Assembly (NCBI GenBank): GCA_015654495.1
Contig: JAATGW010000214.1
Coordinates: 1-7,220 of the forward strand
DNA: 7,220 bases
Direction: 5' to 3'
Source: Chitinophagales bacterium
GTDB lineage: Bacteria > Bacteroidota > Bacteroidia > Chitinophagales > Chitinophagaceae
Shown here: piece by piece, positions 6,994 to 7,220 of the stretch
Numbering within the stretch: the first letter of the stretch is position 1
Layout: each line of letters begins with the position of its first letter
Made by a program: the position numbers and the translations under genes
The notes under the pieces: generated by a model
Told to the model about the DNA's origin: nothing
Seen by the model: only the letters and a program-made list of their open reading frames with translations
The model's database searches: none

Positions 6994-7107
6994 ATGGGAA
7001 AAATGATTCTGCTGATGATGTTTGCGATTTTAATGCTCTCCTGTGGTAATAACCGGAGCACCAGCACATCAGCTATAAAAAGCACGGGAATGCATAGTAG
7101 TAAGTAA
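6994..7107 (+). CDS. Very small predicted lipoprotein (37 residues)
   Basis: The reading frame encodes MGKMILLMMFAILMLSCGNN followed by a Ser/Thr-rich tail ending HSSK. The N-terminus is a compact lipoprotein signal: Lys3, a hydrophobic core at 4-15 and a lipobox LMLSC with C17. The mature part would be only 21 residues, polar and net basic (R21, K29, K37), with no recognisable domain. An ATG at 6916 in the same frame would add 26 charged residues before the signal, so 6994 is the better start; AAAAAAAGACGATAAG before it has no clear Shine-Dalgarno. It is transcribed away from the sugar operon and ends six bases before a palindromic repeat. Small lipoproteins of similar size (for example entericidins) exist, but I see no homology. 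It could be a real tiny envelope protein or a decayed remnant of a longer one. Confidence 0.6.
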   Translation: MGKMILLMMFAILMLSCGNNRSTSTSAIKSTGMHSSK

Positions 7108-7112
7108 CAGCC

Positions 7113-7126
7113 GTTCAACGTTGAAC
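7113..7126. repeat. 14-bp perfect palindrome GTTCAACGTTGAAC, same unit as the array at 1595-1636
   Basis: The sequence reads identically on both strands. It shares GTTCAACGTT with units at 1595 and 1609, and its second half shares AACGTTGAAC with 1627-1636. It lies in the 41-base gap between the small lipoprotein gene and the probable gene end at 7149, directly abutting a second palindrome. Two occurrences in intergenic sequence of one short window suggest a dispersed repeat family. Confidence 0.85.
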
Positions 7127-7145
7127 CTGCCTGCCGGCAGGCAGG
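7126..7145. repeat. 20-bp GC-rich perfect palindrome CCTGCCTGCCGGCAGGCAGG
   Basis: This perfect palindrome could form an 8-bp stem with a CCGG loop in RNA. It overlaps the end of the preceding AACGTT palindrome by one base. It sits between two converging gene ends, where a bidirectional terminator is expected, but no T-run follows on either strand. As I recall, GC-rich palindromes of this type are frequent in intergenic DNA of Bacteroidota genomes; that is memory, not a search. Function unknown. Confidence 0.8.
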
Positions 7146-7148
7146 CGT

Positions 7149-7220
7149 TTAGAGTCCGGTGATCCATTCGCGGAAACGGGGTGCGCGGTACTGACTGATA
7201 TGAACTTCTACTGCAAGCCA
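7149..7220 (-). CDS. C-terminal 23 residues of an unidentified protein (cut by window edge)
   Basis: Read on the minus strand, the right edge is open to a TAA stop at 7149-7151 and encodes a protein-like tail with EVHISQYRAPRFREW near its middle and ITGL at the end. Too little is present to name a family. The same stretch is also open in a plus-strand frame, so the call rests on the plausible residue mix and on the stop codon sitting just before an intergenic repeat, as the cupin gene's stop does at 1625. It would converge on the small lipoprotein gene and point toward, but not be part of, the sugar operon. Confidence 0.45.
   Translation of the reverse strand, partial: WLAVEVHISQYRAPRFREWITGL

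Noticed and set aside
6906..7118. 70-codon hydrophobic open frame on the minus strand opposite the small lipoprotein, TTG start
   Set aside because: It looks like a membrane peptide, but it starts with TTG inside a palindromic repeat, ends with KGALITFF in an AT-rich spacer, and overlaps the better-supported lipoprotein completely. Hydrophobic residues arise easily from the A-rich opposite strand.
7126..7145. GC-rich palindrome as an intrinsic terminator for the converging genes
   Set aside because: The stem is plausible but no T-run follows on either strand; a dispersed repeat explains it better. Terminator function cannot be excluded.

Overview
The window looks like a piece of a Bacteroidota chromosome, probably from a soil or water member near Chitinophagaceae or Cytophagales. 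The evidence is a moderate G+C content, starts without clear Shine-Dalgarno sequences, lipoproteins with the phylum's style of lipobox, AT-rich spacers carrying short palindromic repeats, and protein families typical of that phylum. This placement is inference; no marker gene is present.

Layout. Five genes on the minus strand, read right to left, fill positions 6690 to 1 with gaps of 11, 24, 70 and 35 bases, so they look like one operon. In order they are: a 910-residue lipoprotein joining a sugar-dehydrogenase-like beta-propeller, an alpha-helical middle and a c-type cytochrome (3958-6690); a DUF4432/aldose 1-epimerase-like protein (2870-3946); a cupin protein resembling class I mannose-6-phosphate isomerase (1625-2845); a sugar isomerase/epimerase-type TIM barrel (514-1554); and the first 159 residues of a Gfo/Idh/MocA NAD(P)-dependent oxidoreductase that runs off the left edge (1-478). 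Right of the operon is a 303-base spacer (6691-6993), then a tiny plus-strand lipoprotein gene (6994-7107), a repeat-filled 41-base gap, and what is probably the 3' end of another minus-strand gene (7149-7220).

How the genes may work together. The first product should be exported, lipid-anchored and possibly displayed on the cell surface, where the propeller could oxidise a sugar or polyol and pass electrons to its own heme domain. The other four lack signal peptides and look cytoplasmic. They represent mutarotation or epimerisation, aldose-ketose isomerisation (two different folds) and NAD(P)-linked oxidation or reduction of a sugar-like compound. The locus therefore resembles an oxidative carbohydrate catabolism pathway. 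The substrate cannot be read from sequence, and no transporter, kinase, glycosidase or regulator is visible in the window.

The least ordinary DNA is the repeat content. A 28-bp perfect palindrome built from GTTCAACGTT units lies across the stop codon of the cupin gene and supplies its last three residues. A shorter copy of the same unit sits beside a different 20-bp GC-rich palindrome at the far right.
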